This document shows, in pieces, positions 1-8,979 of a stretch of DNA of 64,000 bases. How positions within the stretch are numbered: the first letter of the stretch is position 1; every line of letters begins with the position of its first letter. Made by a program: the position numbers and the translations under genes. The DNA is from Microbacterium indicum DSM 19969 (GTDB lineage Bacteria > Actinomycetota > Actinomycetes > Actinomycetales > Microbacteriaceae), in assembly GCF_000422385.1 (NCBI RefSeq), contig NZ_AULR01000013.1:1-64000 (forward strand), written 5' to 3'. Below the pieces are notes generated by a model. The model saw nothing but the letters and a program-made list of their open reading frames with translations. It did not search any database and was not told where the DNA came from.

Positions 1-1
1 G

Positions 2-202
2 AAGTTCCAGATCGGCAGCCACCTCGCCGGAGCACTCGTCACCATCGTCCGAGACGCCACCACCATCGCGTTCTACGACGTCGCTACCGGCGAACTCCTC
101 ATCGAACACCCCTGGCCCGAGCCCGGCGTCCGCTACGTCAGCAACGGCAGGCCCCGCGGGCCCCGGAGGACCCCGCCACCGGAACCGTCACCGACGTCTT
201 GA
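2..202 (+). CDS. IS481-type transposase, C-terminal fragment (cut by window edge)
   Basis: Open frame entering from the left edge and ending at a TGA (200-202), 66 residues visible. The tail KFQIGSHLAGALVTIV followed by a short beta-hairpin-like stretch (FYDVATGELLIEHPWP) and an arginine-rich end resembles the C-terminus of IS481-family DDE transposases in actinobacteria. The DDE catalytic core is not in view, so the family call rests on this tail and on the tandem repeats that follow. The element could be intact or degenerate upstream of the window. Confidence 0.6.
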   Translation, partial: KFQIGSHLAGALVTIVRDATTIAFYDVATGELLIEHPWPEPGVRYVSNGRPRGPRRTPPPEPSPTS

Positions 203-260
203 CACATGAAGCGTCACCGATCTGCTGATGCGCTTCCGTCACCGAAGTCCTGATACATCA
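185..260. repeat. Three tandem imperfect 25-26 bp repeats at the IS end
   Basis: Units begin at 185, 211 and 236. Each starts (C/G)CGTCACCGA and continues with a TC(T/C)TGA- or TGCTGATG-like part. Copies 1 and 3 agree at all but three of the first 23 bases. They overlap the last codons of the transposase fragment and stop just before the ribosome binding site of the next gene. They are probably transposase binding sites in the right end of the element, whose outer tip would lie near 255-263. The exact tip cannot be fixed without the other end. Confidence 0.6.
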
Positions 261-278
261 CATGCAGGAAAGCCGACC

Positions 279-2024
279 GTGACCGAAACAGATACCGGAT
301 CCGAGAACCCGACGAACGCAGCCTCCCCCTACGACCAGAGCGGCCGATACGACGCCGCGGCCCTCCGAGAGGTGTTCGAGCAGCACCTCACCTACCTCGC
401 CGGCGTCGAGCGCAACGTGCATCGCTACGCGCACCGCACAGCGCTGTCCGATCCCGCGACGGGAGGCTCCTGGACCTACGCGCAGCTCGGCGAGGACGTG
501 CGCCGCATCGCGGGCGGCCTGTTCCGCCGCGGGGTGCGCGCGCGACAGCTCGTCATGGTGGAGCTGCCCAACTCGCCCGAGTTCGCCCTTCTCTACCCCG
601 CCGCCAACACGCTGCGCGGCATCTTCTCGCCGACGAACTTCCGCCTCGCGCCCGGCGAGGTCGCCTACCTCGTCGAGGAGGCCCGCCCCGCCGTGCTCGT
701 GTACGACACCGATCGCACCGCCGACCTCGCGCAGGCGCTCGCGTCCGTGGCGCTGCGCCCGCACCTCCTCGTCGCCGTCGGCGACGGCGAGCGGATCCCC
801 GGATCGGTCGGCTGGGACGACATCGCGGGCGGCGAGCCGATCGCGGCCGCCGAGCTCGAGGAGCTCGGCGCCGGCCTCCCTCCCGCGAGCGTGTACGACG
901 AGACCACGCGCCTGTACACCTCCGGCACGACGGGTCTGCCGAAGGCCGTGCCGCTGCCGAGCCTCGTCGACCTCATGAGCGCGCACGACGTGATCATGCA
1001 CTTCCCGCTCAGCCCGTTCGACAAGACCCTCAACATGACGCCGCTCTTCCACCGCGGCGGCCTCTACTCGGGCGGCCCGAACCCGGTGTTCTACGTGGGC
1101 GCCGAGAACGTCACGCTGCGGTCCTTCGACCCCGACGTCGTGCTCGACCTCGTCGAGTCCGAGAAGCTGACCTATCTCATCGGCGCGCCCGCGACGCTGT
1201 ACCGCCTCGCCGACGCGCAGGAGCGCAGGCCGCGCGACGTCTCGGCGCTCAAGGGCATCGTGACGATGGGTGCTCCGCTCGACCGCGCCGCGGCCCTGCG
1301 CTTCCAGCGGGTCCTGACGCCGCGGATCTTCAACGGGTACGGCACGAGCGAGACCTTCTGGAACACCGTCCTCCGCCCGGAGGACCTCCCCGACGGTGCC
1401 GGGTCCACGGGCCGCGCATCGACCGACGACGACGTCGCGGTCGCGCGCGCGCACCCCGACCGGCTCGGGGATCCGTCCGACACCGTGCCGCGCGACGGCC
1501 AGACGATCGGCGAGTTCGCGACCCGCAGCGTGAAGGCGGGGTACTCGTACCTCGGCAACGCGGCGGCCGAGGCGGGGAAGATCCGCGACGGCTGGTTCTT
1601 CCCGGGCGACCTCGCGACGTGGGACGAGGACGAGATCGTCACGATCGTGGGCCGCAAGGACGACATGATCATCTCGGGCGGCGAGAACGTGCACCCCGTC
1701 CAGGTCGAGGCGGCCCTCGCCGAGCATCCGGCGGTCGCCGACTCGATCGTCGTCGGCGTGCCGGACGACGAATGGGGTCAGGTCGTCGCCGCGTACGTGG
1801 TGCGCCGGAGCGGCGGCGAGCTGCCCGACGACGACGCGGCCGCCGCCGAGTTCGACGCGTTCCTGCGCGACCACCCGGGCATCGCCCGGTACAAGCGACC
1901 GCGCCTGTACCGCTTCGTCGACGGATCGGACATCCCGTTCAACGCGACGGGCAAGAAGCTGCACTACCGCAAGCAGGAGCAGGCCGCGGCGGACGCCGCG
2001 TCGGGCCTCTTCCTCGCGCGCTGA
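279..2024 (+). CDS. AMP-binding acyl-CoA synthetase (class I adenylate-forming enzyme)
   Basis: Predicted to activate a carboxylic acid as acyl-AMP and load it on CoA. The chosen GTG start (279) has an AGGAAAG ribosome binding site at 266-272. An in-frame ATG at 228 lies inside the IS-end repeats and is unlikely to be the native start. The product is 581 aa. The ATP-binding loop TSGTTGLPK is near residues 214-222, GYGTSE near 353-358, GDLATWDED and GRKDDMIISGGEN near 458-470, and the C-terminal lysine of ATGKK near 559. The acid substrate cannot be told. The IS end sits directly upstream, so the original promoter has probably been displaced. The stop lies 6 bp from the convergent rluD stop. 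Confidence 0.85.
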   Translation: MTETDTGSENPTNAASPYDQSGRYDAAALREVFEQHLTYLAGVERNVHRYAHRTALSDPATGGSWTYAQLGEDVRRIAGGLFRRGVRARQLVMVELPNSPEFALLYPAANTLRGIFSPTNFRLAPGEVAYLVEEARPAVLVYDTDRTADLAQALASVALRPHLLVAVGDGERIPGSVGWDDIAGGEPIAAAELEELGAGLPPASVYDETTRLYTSGTTGLPKAVPLPSLVDLMSAHDVIMHFPLSPFDKTLNMTPLFHRGGLYSGGPNPVFYVGAENVTLRSFDPDVVLDLVESEKLTYLIGAPATLYRLADAQERRPRDVSALKGIVTMGAPLDRAAALRFQRVLTPRIFNGYGTSETFWNTVLRPEDLPDGAGSTGRASTDDDVAVARAHPDRLGDPSDTVPRDGQTIGEFATRSVKAGYSYLGNAAAEAGKIRDGWFFPGDLATWDEDEIVTIVGRKDDMIISGGENVHPVQVEAALAEHPAVADSIVVGVPDDEWGQVVAAYVVRRSGGELPDDDAAAAEFDAFLRDHPGIARYKRPRLYRFVDGSDIPFNATGKKLHYRKQEQAAADAASGLFLAR

Positions 2025-2030
2025 GCGAGG

Positions 2031-2960
2031 TCAGCCCGCGCCGTCCTCCAGCACGTCGAGCGCGTGCCGGAGGTCGGCCGGGTAGGGCGAGGTGAACTGC
2101 ACCCACTCCCCCGTCGCCGGGTGGCTGAACGCGAGCTCGTGCGCGTGCAGCCACTGACGCGTGAGCCCGAGCCGCTCGGAGAGCGTCGGGTCGGATCCGT
2201 AGAGCGGGTCGCCGACGCAGGGGTGCTTCGTCGCGGCCATGTGGACGCGGATCTGGTGGGTGCGGCCCGTCTCGAGATGGACCTCGAGCAGCGAGGCGCG
2301 CGGGAAGGCCTCGAGCAGGTCGTAGTGCGTCACCGACTCCTTGCCGTCGGGCGTCACGGCGAACTTCCACGAGTGGCTCGGGTGGCGTCCGATCGGGGCG
2401 TCGATCGTGCCCGAGACGGGGTCGGGCAGCCCCTGGACGACGGCGTGGTAGATCTTGTCGACCGTGCGGTCCTTGAACGCGCGCTTGAGGACCGTGTACG
2501 CGTGCTCGTTCTTCGCGACGACCATGAGGCCGCTCGTGCCGACATCGAGGCGGTGCACGATCCCCTGGCGCTCGGCGGCGCCGCTCGTCGAGAGCTCGAT
2601 GCCCATCGCCGCGAGCGCGCCGGGGACCGTCGGCCCCTCCCATCCCATCGACGGGTGGGCGGCGACGCCGGCGGGCTTGTCGACGACGACCATGTGGGCG
2701 TCCTCGAAGACGACCCCGAGGCCCGGGACCTCCTCCGGGATCACCCGGGGCGGCTCCTTCGGCTGCCACTCGACGTCGAGGAGCGATCCCGCCGCGAGGC
2801 GGTCGGACTTGCCGATCGTGCGCCCGTCGGCCGTGACGCCGCCCGCCTCGGCGACCTCGGCGGCGAAGGTGCGCGAGAAGCCGAGCATCTTCGCGAGGGC
2901 CGCGTCGACGCGCGCCCCGTCCTGGCCGTCGGGGACGACGAGCGTGCGCCGCTCGCTCAC
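2031..2960 (-). CDS. rluD: RluD/RluA-family 23S rRNA pseudouridine synthase
   Basis: 309 aa. An S4-like RNA-binding region occupies about residues 1-75 and the pseudouridine synthase domain follows. The catalytic motif HRLD at 136-139 carries the nucleophilic aspartate (D139), and [12 protein letters not shown] is the conserved C-terminal motif. By family it isomerises uridines in large-subunit rRNA; the exact target is not shown by sequence. The GTG start at 2960 overlaps the lspA stop in a GTGA arrangement, so the two are translationally coupled. It is the last gene of the dcw-linked run and no terminator hairpin is obvious before the facing synthetase gene. Confidence 0.9.
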   Translation of the reverse strand: MSERRTLVVPDGQDGARVDAALAKMLGFSRTFAAEVAEAGGVTADGRTIGKSDRLAAGSLLDVEWQPKEPPRVIPEEVPGLGVVFEDAHMVVVDKPAGVAAHPSMGWEGPTVPGALAAMGIELSTSGAAERQGIVHRLDVGTSGLMVVAKNEHAYTVLKRAFKDRTVDKIYHAVVQGLPDPVSGTIDAPIGRHPSHSWKFAVTPDGKESVTHYDLLEAFPRASLLEVHLETGRTHQIRVHMAATKHPCVGDPLYGSDPTLSERLGLTRQWLHAHELAFSHPATGEWVQFTSPYPADLRHALDVLEDGAG

Positions 2961-3526
2961 GGGCGCTCGTCGGGGGTGTCGGCCGCGACCCGCTTCGTCT
3001 CGACGCGCCTGCCGTCGAAGCCCACCCCGATGAGCACCAGGACGGCGACGGCGATCATGTCGCACACGATGAACATGTCGGCGACGTTGAAGATCGCGGG
3101 CCCGGGAAGGTAGAACCACATCCACGGCGTGAGGATGAAGTCGACGACGTGGCCGACGAGGAAGCCGGGCTCGCGCAGGAGGCGGTCGGTGAGGTTCCCG
3201 AGCACGCCGCCGAGCAGCAGCCCGAGCACGATCGCCCACGGCCACGAGCGCACGCGCAGGATCGCCAGAACGATGATGGCGATCGCGACGGCCGCGAGGG
3301 CGAGGGTGAAGATCCACGTGGATCCCTCGCCGATCGAGAACGCCGCGCCGGGGTTGAAGACGAGCTGCCACTGCAGGGCGTCTCCCAGCACCGAGACGCG
3401 CTCGCCCTCGACGAGGTTGCCGAGCACCCACTGCTTGCTCAACTGATCGACGGCCAGCACCACGATCGCGAGAGCCGCGAGGGTGATGCCGGCCGTCAGA
3501 CCAGGAAGGGATCGTCCCTTCGTCAC
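2957..3526 (-). CDS. lspA: Lipoprotein signal peptidase II
   Basis: 189 aa membrane aspartyl protease that removes the signal peptide from prolipoproteins. Four hydrophobic segments are visible (about 10-30, 70-92, 95-112 and 145-170). The two catalytic aspartates are in GNLTDR (D114) and FNVADMF (D150). The start is taken as GTG 3526, just after the divIVA stop (3538-3540); no ATG is available nearby and a longer form would need a CTG. Likely substrates include the lipobox-bearing sugar-binding protein at 39292-40575. It overlaps rluD by 4 bp. Confidence 0.9.
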   Translation of the reverse strand: MTKGRSLPGLTAGITLAALAIVVLAVDQLSKQWVLGNLVEGERVSVLGDALQWQLVFNPGAAFSIGEGSTWIFTLALAAVAIAIIVLAILRVRSWPWAIVLGLLLGGVLGNLTDRLLREPGFLVGHVVDFILTPWMWFYLPGPAIFNVADMFIVCDMIAVAVLVLIGVGFDGRRVETKRVAADTPDERP

Positions 3527-3537
3527 TGGGGTGCTGC

Positions 3538-4209
3538 TCAGAGGCCCGCGTTCGAGGAGGGCTTCCCGCCCGACTTCGAACCGGACTCGTCGAGGTCGGC
3601 GAGCTTCTGCTCGAAGTAGCCGCGGAGCTGCTGGCGGTAGTCGCGCTCGAACTGGCGCAGCTCGGTGATCCGCCCCTCGAGCGTCGTGCGCTCGGCGTTG
3701 AGCTTCTCGGAGATCTCGCGCTGCTTCGCCTCGGCGGCCGAGACGATGCCCGTGGCCTTCGACTCGGCGTCGGAGACGAGCTTGGAGGCCTTCGCCTCGG
3801 CGTCGGCGACAGCCTTCGAGGCCTTGGCCTGGCCCTCGGCGACGTGCTCGTCGTGGAGGCGCTCGGCGCGGGCGATGATGCCGGCGGCACTGGCCGCGGT
3901 CGACGAGACGCCCGACTCGGCGGCGGGGGCGGCCGCCACGGGAGCCGGGGCCGGCTCCTCCTTCTTGGGGGCCGGCTTCTCGGCGGGCTTCTCGGCTGCG
4001 GGGGCGGGAGCAGGGGCGGCTGCGGCCTTCTTGGCAGCGTCCTCGAGCTCGGCGACGCGCGCCTTGAGCTGCTCGTTCTCCTCGATGGTCTTGCGCCACT
4101 CGACGACGATCTCGTCGAGGAAGTCGTCGACCTCGTCGGGGTCGAAGCCCTCCTTGAAGCGAACGTGCTGGAACTGCTTGGTGACGACGTCTTCCGGCGT
4201 CAGAGCCAT
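3538..4209 (-). CDS. divIVA: DivIVA/Wag31 polar growth and septum scaffold
   Basis: 223 aa. The N-terminal membrane-binding DivIVA domain ([20 protein letters not shown], residues 2-21, then [11 protein letters not shown]) is followed by a coiled coil, an Ala/Pro/Glu-rich linker (about 67-110) and a long C-terminal coiled coil. In actinobacteria this protein marks cell poles and directs peptidoglycan insertion. The ATG at 4209 has a GAGGGG ribosome binding site; an upstream in-frame MMSTIERGAET extension is not needed. The acidic, alanine-rich linker is typical of Wag31 relatives and poorly conserved. Confidence 0.93.
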   Translation of the reverse strand: MALTPEDVVTKQFQHVRFKEGFDPDEVDDFLDEIVVEWRKTIEENEQLKARVAELEDAAKKAAAAPAPAPAAEKPAEKPAPKKEEPAPAPVAAAPAAESGVSSTAASAAGIIARAERLHDEHVAEGQAKASKAVADAEAKASKLVSDAESKATGIVSAAEAKQREISEKLNAERTTLEGRITELRQFERDYRQQLRGYFEQKLADLDESGSKSGGKPSSNAGL

Positions 4210-4277
4210 GGTTTCTGCCCCTCTTTCGATGGTGGACATCATGCTAGTTCAGATGACTGCGAAGTTCGGTGCGCGCC

Positions 4278-4583
4278 TCACGCGACGAACGCGATGCTCC
4301 GGAGGATCGACATCGCGACGAAGCAGAGGATCAGCGTGATCGGGAAGCCCAGGTCGATCGCGACGGGGCCGACGCGCAGCGGCGGGATGATCCGGCGGAA
4401 CATGCGGATCGGCGGATCCGTGAGCGTGTAGACCACCTCGGCGATGACGAGGGTCACGCCGCGCGGGCGCCATTCCCGATTGAACATCGGGATGTACTCG
4501 AAGACGAGGCGGACGAAGAGCACCAGGACGTACAGCGAGACGAGGAGGTGCAGGATCGTGGCGACCCACCCGATGACAGACAC
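4278..4583 (-). CDS. yggT: YggT-family membrane protein
   Basis: 101 aa with two YggT-type hydrophobic segments (about 4-28 and 78-100) around a basic loop (FNREWRP). It begins with GTG at 4583. The family is found next to sepF and divIVA in many Gram-positive dcw clusters and is linked by context to division or osmotic adaptation; its biochemical role is not established. A strong hairpin separates it from sepF upstream, so it may be expressed partly independently. Confidence 0.85.
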   Translation of the reverse strand: MSVIGWVATILHLLVSLYVLVLFVRLVFEYIPMFNREWRPRGVTLVIAEVVYTLTDPPIRMFRRIIPPLRVGPVAIDLGFPITLILCFVAMSILRSIAFVA

Positions 4584-4606
4584 GAGAAACCACCCTACGC
4601 GACGCA

Positions 4607-4638
4607 GGGCCCGGGAACGCTCGACGCGTCCCGGGCCC
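4607..4638 (-). terminator. Hairpin between sepF and yggT
   Basis: GGGCCCGGGA (4607-4616) pairs perfectly with TCCCGGGCCC (4629-4638), a 10-bp stem with a 12-base loop. It lies 22 bp after the sepF stop in the direction of transcription. There is no clear T-tract, so it may be a partial terminator or an mRNA-stabilising end. Confidence 0.6.
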
Positions 4639-4659
4639 GACGAGCACCGACGTCTCGGA

Positions 4660-5136
4660 TCAGCTGGCGAAGGCCGTGTCGTCGGCGGGCGCGATGCCGC
4701 CGTCGCCCGAGACCGCGATGTTCTCGGGGCTCAGGAGGAAGACCTTGCTGGTGACGCGCTCGATGCGGCCGTAGAGGCCCATCGACAGGCCGCTCGCGAA
4801 GTCGATGAGGCGGCGCGCGTCGGCGTCGGACATCTGCGAGACGTTGATGATCACGGGCAGGCCGTCGCGGAAGTGCTCGGCGATGGTCTGCGCGTCGCGG
4901 TACTGCTTGGGGTGCACCGTGACGATCTCGCTGACGGTGCCGGCCGCCGGCTGGCGCACGACGGTCGGGCGGCGCAGCGGCGTCACGGGAGCGGGCTTCT
5001 CGTCTTCGGTGATGGTCGTCTCCTCACGCTGCGAAGCACGAGCCACGGGCGCCGTGGGGGCGTCCTCCTGGATCTCGTACTCCTCCTCGTCGGCGAGGCC
5101 GAGGTAGACCATCGTCTTCTTGAGCGGGTTCGCCAT
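4660..5136 (-). CDS. sepF: SepF, FtsZ membrane anchor
   Basis: 158 aa. The N-terminus [14 protein letters not shown] is the amphipathic membrane-binding helix. An acidic linker (about 17-60) precedes the SepF/DUF552 core (about 68-150) with [16 protein letters not shown] and the conserved glycine dimer region GLYGRIERV. By family it binds the FtsZ C-terminal peptide and tethers the Z ring to the membrane. The start has GGAGG six bases upstream. It follows ftsZ after only 92 bp: the ylmD and ylmE genes that often lie between are absent. Confidence 0.95.
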   Translation of the reverse strand: MANPLKKTMVYLGLADEEEYEIQEDAPTAPVARASQREETTITEDEKPAPVTPLRRPTVVRQPAAGTVSEIVTVHPKQYRDAQTIAEHFRDGLPVIINVSQMSDADARRLIDFASGLSMGLYGRIERVTSKVFLLSPENIAVSGDGGIAPADDTAFAS

Positions 5137-5228
5137 GGCGTCCTCCGGTTAGGTGCTCGTCTTGTCTGAAGGCTAAGCCAGCGCGAGGCGCGGGCCCGTG
5201 ATTTCGCCCGCGGATCGCGGGCGTGTCG

Positions 5229-6386
5229 TCACTTCAGGAACTCGGGGATGTCGATGTCGTCGTCGTCGAATCCGGCCGACTCGGCGAGGACCGGCGTCGA
5301 GGGGATCGACGGCGCCGAGACGTGCTCATCGGCGGGCGCCGCGACGTCGGACTCGGCCGCCGTCGCCTGGTCGCCGGGGAGCGTCGGGCGCGCGTTCTCG
5401 CGGCGCTCGAAGCTCGGCACGTCGACGCGCGCCTGCGGCTCTCCGCCGTCGAAGCCCGCCGCGACGACCGTGACGCGCACCTCGTCGCCGAGCGTGTCGT
5501 CGATGACCGTTCCGAAGATGATGTTCGCTTCGGGGTGCGCGGCCTCCTGCACGAGGCGGGCCGCGTCGTTGATCTCGAAGATGCCGAGGTTCGATCCGCC
5601 CTGGATCGAGAGCAGCACGCCGTGCGCGCCCTCGATCGACGCCTCGAGCAGGGGCGACTCGACGGCCAGCTCGGCCGCCTTGATCGCGCGGTCGGCGCCG
5701 CGAGCCGAGCCGATGCCCATGAGCGCGGATCCCGCGCCCTGCATGACGCTCTTGACGTCGGCGAAGTCGAGGTTGATGAGGCCGGGGGTCGTGATCAGGT
5801 CGGTGATGCCCTGGACGCCCGCGAGGAGCACCTGGTCCGCCGTGGCGAACGCCTCGACCATCGAGATGCCGCGGTCGCTGATCTCGAGCAGGCGGTCGTT
5901 CGGGACGACGATGAGGGTGTCGACCTCGTCCTTGAGCACGGCGACGCCGTTCTCGGCCTGCTGCTGACGGCGGCGGCCCTCGAAGGAGAAGGGCTTCGTG
6001 ACGACGCCGATCGTGAGCGCGCCGATCGACTTCGCGATGCGCGCGACGACGGGGGCGCCGCCCGTTCCGGTTCCGCCGCCCTCGCCCGCCGTGACGAAGA
6101 CCATGTCGGCGCCCGCGAGCGCCTGCTCGATCTCCTCGGCGTGGTCCTCGGCGGCGCGGCGACCCACCTCGGGGTCGGCGCCGGCGCCGAGACCGCGGGT
6201 GAGGTCGCGACCGACGTCGAGCTTGATGTCGGCGTCGCTCATGAGGAGCGCCTGCGCGTCGGTGTTGATCGCGATGAACTCGACGCCGCGCAGCCCGAGC
6301 TCGATCATGCGGTTGACGGCGTTGACTCCGCCGCCGCCGACGCCGACGACCTTGATGACGGCGAGGTAGTTCTGGTTCTGGCTCAT
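5229..6386 (-). CDS. ftsZ: FtsZ, tubulin-like division ring GTPase
   Basis: 385 aa. The GTP-binding glycine motif GGGGVNAVN is at residues 17-25, the tubulin signature GGGTGTG at 103-109, and the T7 loop [10 protein letters not shown] in the middle of the protein. The C-terminal core is followed by a variable linker rich in Ala/Pro/Ser and the acidic C-terminal peptide [12 protein letters not shown] that binds SepF and FtsW. The ATG has GGAGG five bases upstream. Unlike most genes in this run it does not overlap its upstream neighbour: about 198 bp separate it from ftsQ and hold palindromes that look regulatory. Confidence 0.98.
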   Translation of the reverse strand: MSQNQNYLAVIKVVGVGGGGVNAVNRMIELGLRGVEFIAINTDAQALLMSDADIKLDVGRDLTRGLGAGADPEVGRRAAEDHAEEIEQALAGADMVFVTAGEGGGTGTGGAPVVARIAKSIGALTIGVVTKPFSFEGRRRQQQAENGVAVLKDEVDTLIVVPNDRLLEISDRGISMVEAFATADQVLLAGVQGITDLITTPGLINLDFADVKSVMQGAGSALMGIGSARGADRAIKAAELAVESPLLEASIEGAHGVLLSIQGGSNLGIFEINDAARLVQEAAHPEANIIFGTVIDDTLGDEVRVTVVAAGFDGGEPQARVDVPSFERRENARPTLPGDQATAAESDVAAPADEHVSAPSIPSTPVLAESAGFDDDDIDIPEFLK

Positions 6387-6455
6387 TGCTGCCTCCGTGA
6401 CTGTGCCCGTGCTCGATGCGTCGCCGACGGATCCCCCGGCGTGTCCTCAACCTTC

Positions 6456-6493
6456 ACCCTCTACTCGAGAGTTAAAGTATGTGTCCGCATACG
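6456..6493 (-). promoter_or_regulatory. Two inverted repeats upstream of ftsZ
   Basis: ACCCTC-TACTC-GAGAGT (6456-6472) is an inverted repeat of ACYCTC arms with a 5-bp spacer. GTATG-TGTCCG-CATAC (6477-6492) is a second, perfect 5-bp-arm repeat a few bases further upstream. Between them the minus strand is AT-rich for this genome (ACTTTAAC), a plausible -10 region. The first repeat has the geometry expected of a MerR-family operator; the FtsR-like MerR at 43677-44366 is an obvious candidate binder, by inference only. Confidence 0.5.
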
Positions 6494-6584
6494 TTTCTGC
6501 TCGTCCACGACGGTACGTGGATCCCGCGGATCGGCGCGCAGGCGCGCGGGGCGTGTCGGCGTTTCGCGCCCGGTTCCCGGCGCG

Positions 6585-7568
6585 TCAGCCGACGACGAGC
6601 ACGCCGCTCGACGACACGTCGTAGAACGAGACCGTGTCGGGCGGGCTGGCCGTCATCCCGGCCTCGAGCGTCGCGAGCTTCTCAGCCGTGTCCTCGGTGC
6701 TCCCCCACCGCACCGTCACGCCTCCGCCGTCGCTGAGGTCGAACGAGACGTCGTCGGGCGTCGTGGCGTGCACCGTCGTGACCCGGGCGAGGAGATCAGC
6801 GGGAAGCGCACGCAGGACCTGGCCCGCCGCGGCGAACGCGTCGGAGCTCGGCCCGCCCTCGACGTCGGCGAGCGGCAGCCCGTCGGGCCGCTGGTCGCTC
6901 GTCGAGAGCGCGACGCCGGCCGCGTCGACCGTCGTGAAGCCGGCGTCGGACTGCACGACCGCGACGGGCGTGCGCTCGACGATCCGCACGACGAGGTCGT
7001 GCGGGGGGCGGATCTCGACGGCGTAGGTCTCGATGAGCGGGAACGCCACGAGGTCGGCCTTGATCTCGCTGTGATCGACGAGGGGCATGGGCCTGCCGAC
7101 CTGGTCGGACAGGGCGTCCTCGACGGCCGAGGCGTCGAGCGCTGACGCGCCCTCGATCGTGATCGTCTCGACGGCGAACAGCGGGCTGTAGGCAGCGCCC
7201 ACGGTGCCGGCGACCAGCACGACGACGGCGCCGATCGAGCAGATCCAGACGATGCGGCGGCGCCGGGCCCGCGCGGTGAACCGGCGCACCTCGGATCGCT
7301 CGAGGCGCCGGCGGCGGCGCTCGGCCCGCCACGCTCCGAGGAGCCCCCCGTCGGCGACCTCCGGCTCGGCTTCTGACTCCGGATCGTCGAGGGGCCCATC
7401 GGGCTCGTCGCCCGGCTCCGGATCCTCGGCACGCGGACGCCCGAACGGCAGCAGCGACGCGAGCCCCCGACGCGCGGCGGGCTCGTCGGCGATCGGCTCG
7501 AGGCCCGACTCGTCGGCCTCCGGCTCGGGCCGGCGAGCCGCGGGCGGCAGCGGTTCGGGGCGCTTCAT
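6585..7568 (-). CDS. ftsQ: FtsQ/DivIB division protein
   Basis: 327 aa bitopic membrane protein. A long basic/acidic Pro-rich cytoplasmic tail (1-105) precedes one transmembrane helix (about 106-127), then the POTRA domain starting at LFAVETITIEGASALD (about 130-200) and the FtsQ-type beta domain. It scaffolds the FtsQLB complex in divisome assembly. The start lies 7 bp after the murC stop. The cytoplasmic tail is longer than in E. coli FtsQ, which is common in actinobacteria. Confidence 0.92.
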   Translation of the reverse strand: MKRPEPLPPAARRPEPEADESGLEPIADEPAARRGLASLLPFGRPRAEDPEPGDEPDGPLDDPESEAEPEVADGGLLGAWRAERRRRRLERSEVRRFTARARRRRIVWICSIGAVVVLVAGTVGAAYSPLFAVETITIEGASALDASAVEDALSDQVGRPMPLVDHSEIKADLVAFPLIETYAVEIRPPHDLVVRIVERTPVAVVQSDAGFTTVDAAGVALSTSDQRPDGLPLADVEGGPSSDAFAAAGQVLRALPADLLARVTTVHATTPDDVSFDLSDGGGVTVRWGSTEDTAEKLATLEAGMTASPPDTVSFYDVSSSGVLVVG

Positions 7569-7575
7569 GCGCGGA

Positions 7576-8979
7576 TCAGGCCTCAGGGTGCGTCTTCAGG
7601 GCGCCGAGCACCTGCGGGATGATGCGGTAGACGTCGCCGCAGCCCAGCGTGATGACGAAGTCGCCCTCGCGCGCGACCTCGGCGACGCGCTCGGCGGCCT
7701 GCTGCCAGTCGGGCACGTAGGACACGTGGTCGGGGTCGGAGAAGCCGCGCTCGACGAGCGCGCCCGTGACGCCGGGGATCGGATCCTCGCGCGCGCCGTA
7801 CACATCGAGGACGACGGTGTGGTCGGCGAGGTCCTCGAGGACATGCGCGAACTCGCCCGACATGAGCTTCGTGCGCGAGTAGGTGTGCGGCTGGTGGAGG
7901 GCGATGATGCGGCCGCCGCCCACGACGGAGCGCGCGGCCGACAGTGCGGCGGCGACCTCGGTCGGGTGGTGCGCGTAGTCGTCGTACACGCTCACGCCGC
8001 GCTCGGTCCCGTGGAGCTCGAAGCGACGCACCGTGCCGCCGAACGCCTCCACGGCCTCGAGGGCGGCGGCCAGCTCGAAGCCGAGCGACAGGAGCACCGC
8101 GACGGCGCCGGCGGCGTTGATCGCGTTGTGCCGGCCCGGGACGGCGAGGCGGCCCTCGGCGCGCCGCCCGTCGTGCACGAGCGCGAAGGAGACGGGCCCG
8201 TCGGTCGCGATGTCGACGACGCGCACGTCGGCCGTCTCGTCCTCGCCGAAGGTCACGACGTTCGCGTGCGAGAGCCGGGCGCCGACGCGGCGGGCGCCCG
8301 AGTCGTCGGACGAGATGACGACGGCTTCGCGCGCGCGGTCCGCGAACGTCACGAACGCGTCGTCGAAGGCCTCGTGCGTTCCGTAGTGGTCGAGGTGGTC
8401 GGCGTCGACGTTGGTGATGAGCGCGACGGAGGTGTCGTAGATCAGGAAGGTGCCGTCGGACTCGTCGGCCTCGATCACGAAGAGGTCGTCGCCGCCGACG
8501 CCGCTCGACGCCCCGAGCTGCTGGATCACGCCGCCGTTCACGAAGCTCGGGTCGGCGCCCAGGCGGTCGAGCGCCGTGACGATCATGCCCGTCGACGTCG
8601 TCTTGCCGTGCGCGCCCGCGACCGAGACGAGGCGGCGGCCCGCGATGAGGAACTTCAGCGCGAGCGAGCGGTGCAGCACGGGGACGCCGCGCTCCTTCGC
8701 CGCGAGGAACTCGGGGTTCTCGGGCCAGATGGCGCCCGTGTAGACGACGGCGTCGACCTCGGCGGGCAGGTTCGCCGCGTCATGGCCGATCGAGACCGTC
8801 GCGCCGAGCTCGGCGAGGTCGCGCGTGTTCTGGCTCTCGGAGCGGTCGGATCCCGAGACGGTCGCGCCCGCCGCGAGGAACATGCGGGCGAGGCCCGAGA
8901 CGCCGGACCCGCCGATGCCGATGAAGTGGACGGCGCCGATGCGGTCGGGGACCGGGACGGTGAGGTCGGGTGCGATCAT
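7576..8979 (-). CDS. murC: UDP-N-acetylmuramate--L-alanine ligase
   Basis: 467 aa cytoplasmic Mur ligase adding the first peptide residue to UDP-MurNAc. It has the Rossmann motif [14 protein letters not shown] (21-34), the ATP-binding loop [11 protein letters not shown], the central [12 protein letters not shown] stretch and [11 protein letters not shown], all characteristic of MurC rather than MurD/E/F. The ATG at 8979 overlaps the murG stop in ATGA, so longer upstream frames are discarded. Confidence 0.96.
   Translation of the reverse strand: MIAPDLTVPVPDRIGAVHFIGIGGSGVSGLARMFLAAGATVSGSDRSESQNTRDLAELGATVSIGHDAANLPAEVDAVVYTGAIWPENPEFLAAKERGVPVLHRSLALKFLIAGRRLVSVAGAHGKTTSTGMIVTALDRLGADPSFVNGGVIQQLGASSGVGGDDLFVIEADESDGTFLIYDTSVALITNVDADHLDHYGTHEAFDDAFVTFADRAREAVVISSDDSGARRVGARLSHANVVTFGEDETADVRVVDIATDGPVSFALVHDGRRAEGRLAVPGRHNAINAAGAVAVLLSLGFELAAALEAVEAFGGTVRRFELHGTERGVSVYDDYAHHPTEVAAALSAARSVVGGGRIIALHQPHTYSRTKLMSGEFAHVLEDLADHTVVLDVYGAREDPIPGVTGALVERGFSDPDHVSYVPDWQQAAERVAEVAREGDFVITLGCGDVYRIIPQVLGALKTHPEA

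Noticed and set aside
228..278. Upstream ATG start for the first acyl-CoA synthetase
   Set aside because: It lies inside the IS-end repeats and has no ribosome binding site, while GTG 279 has AGGAAAG at good spacing.
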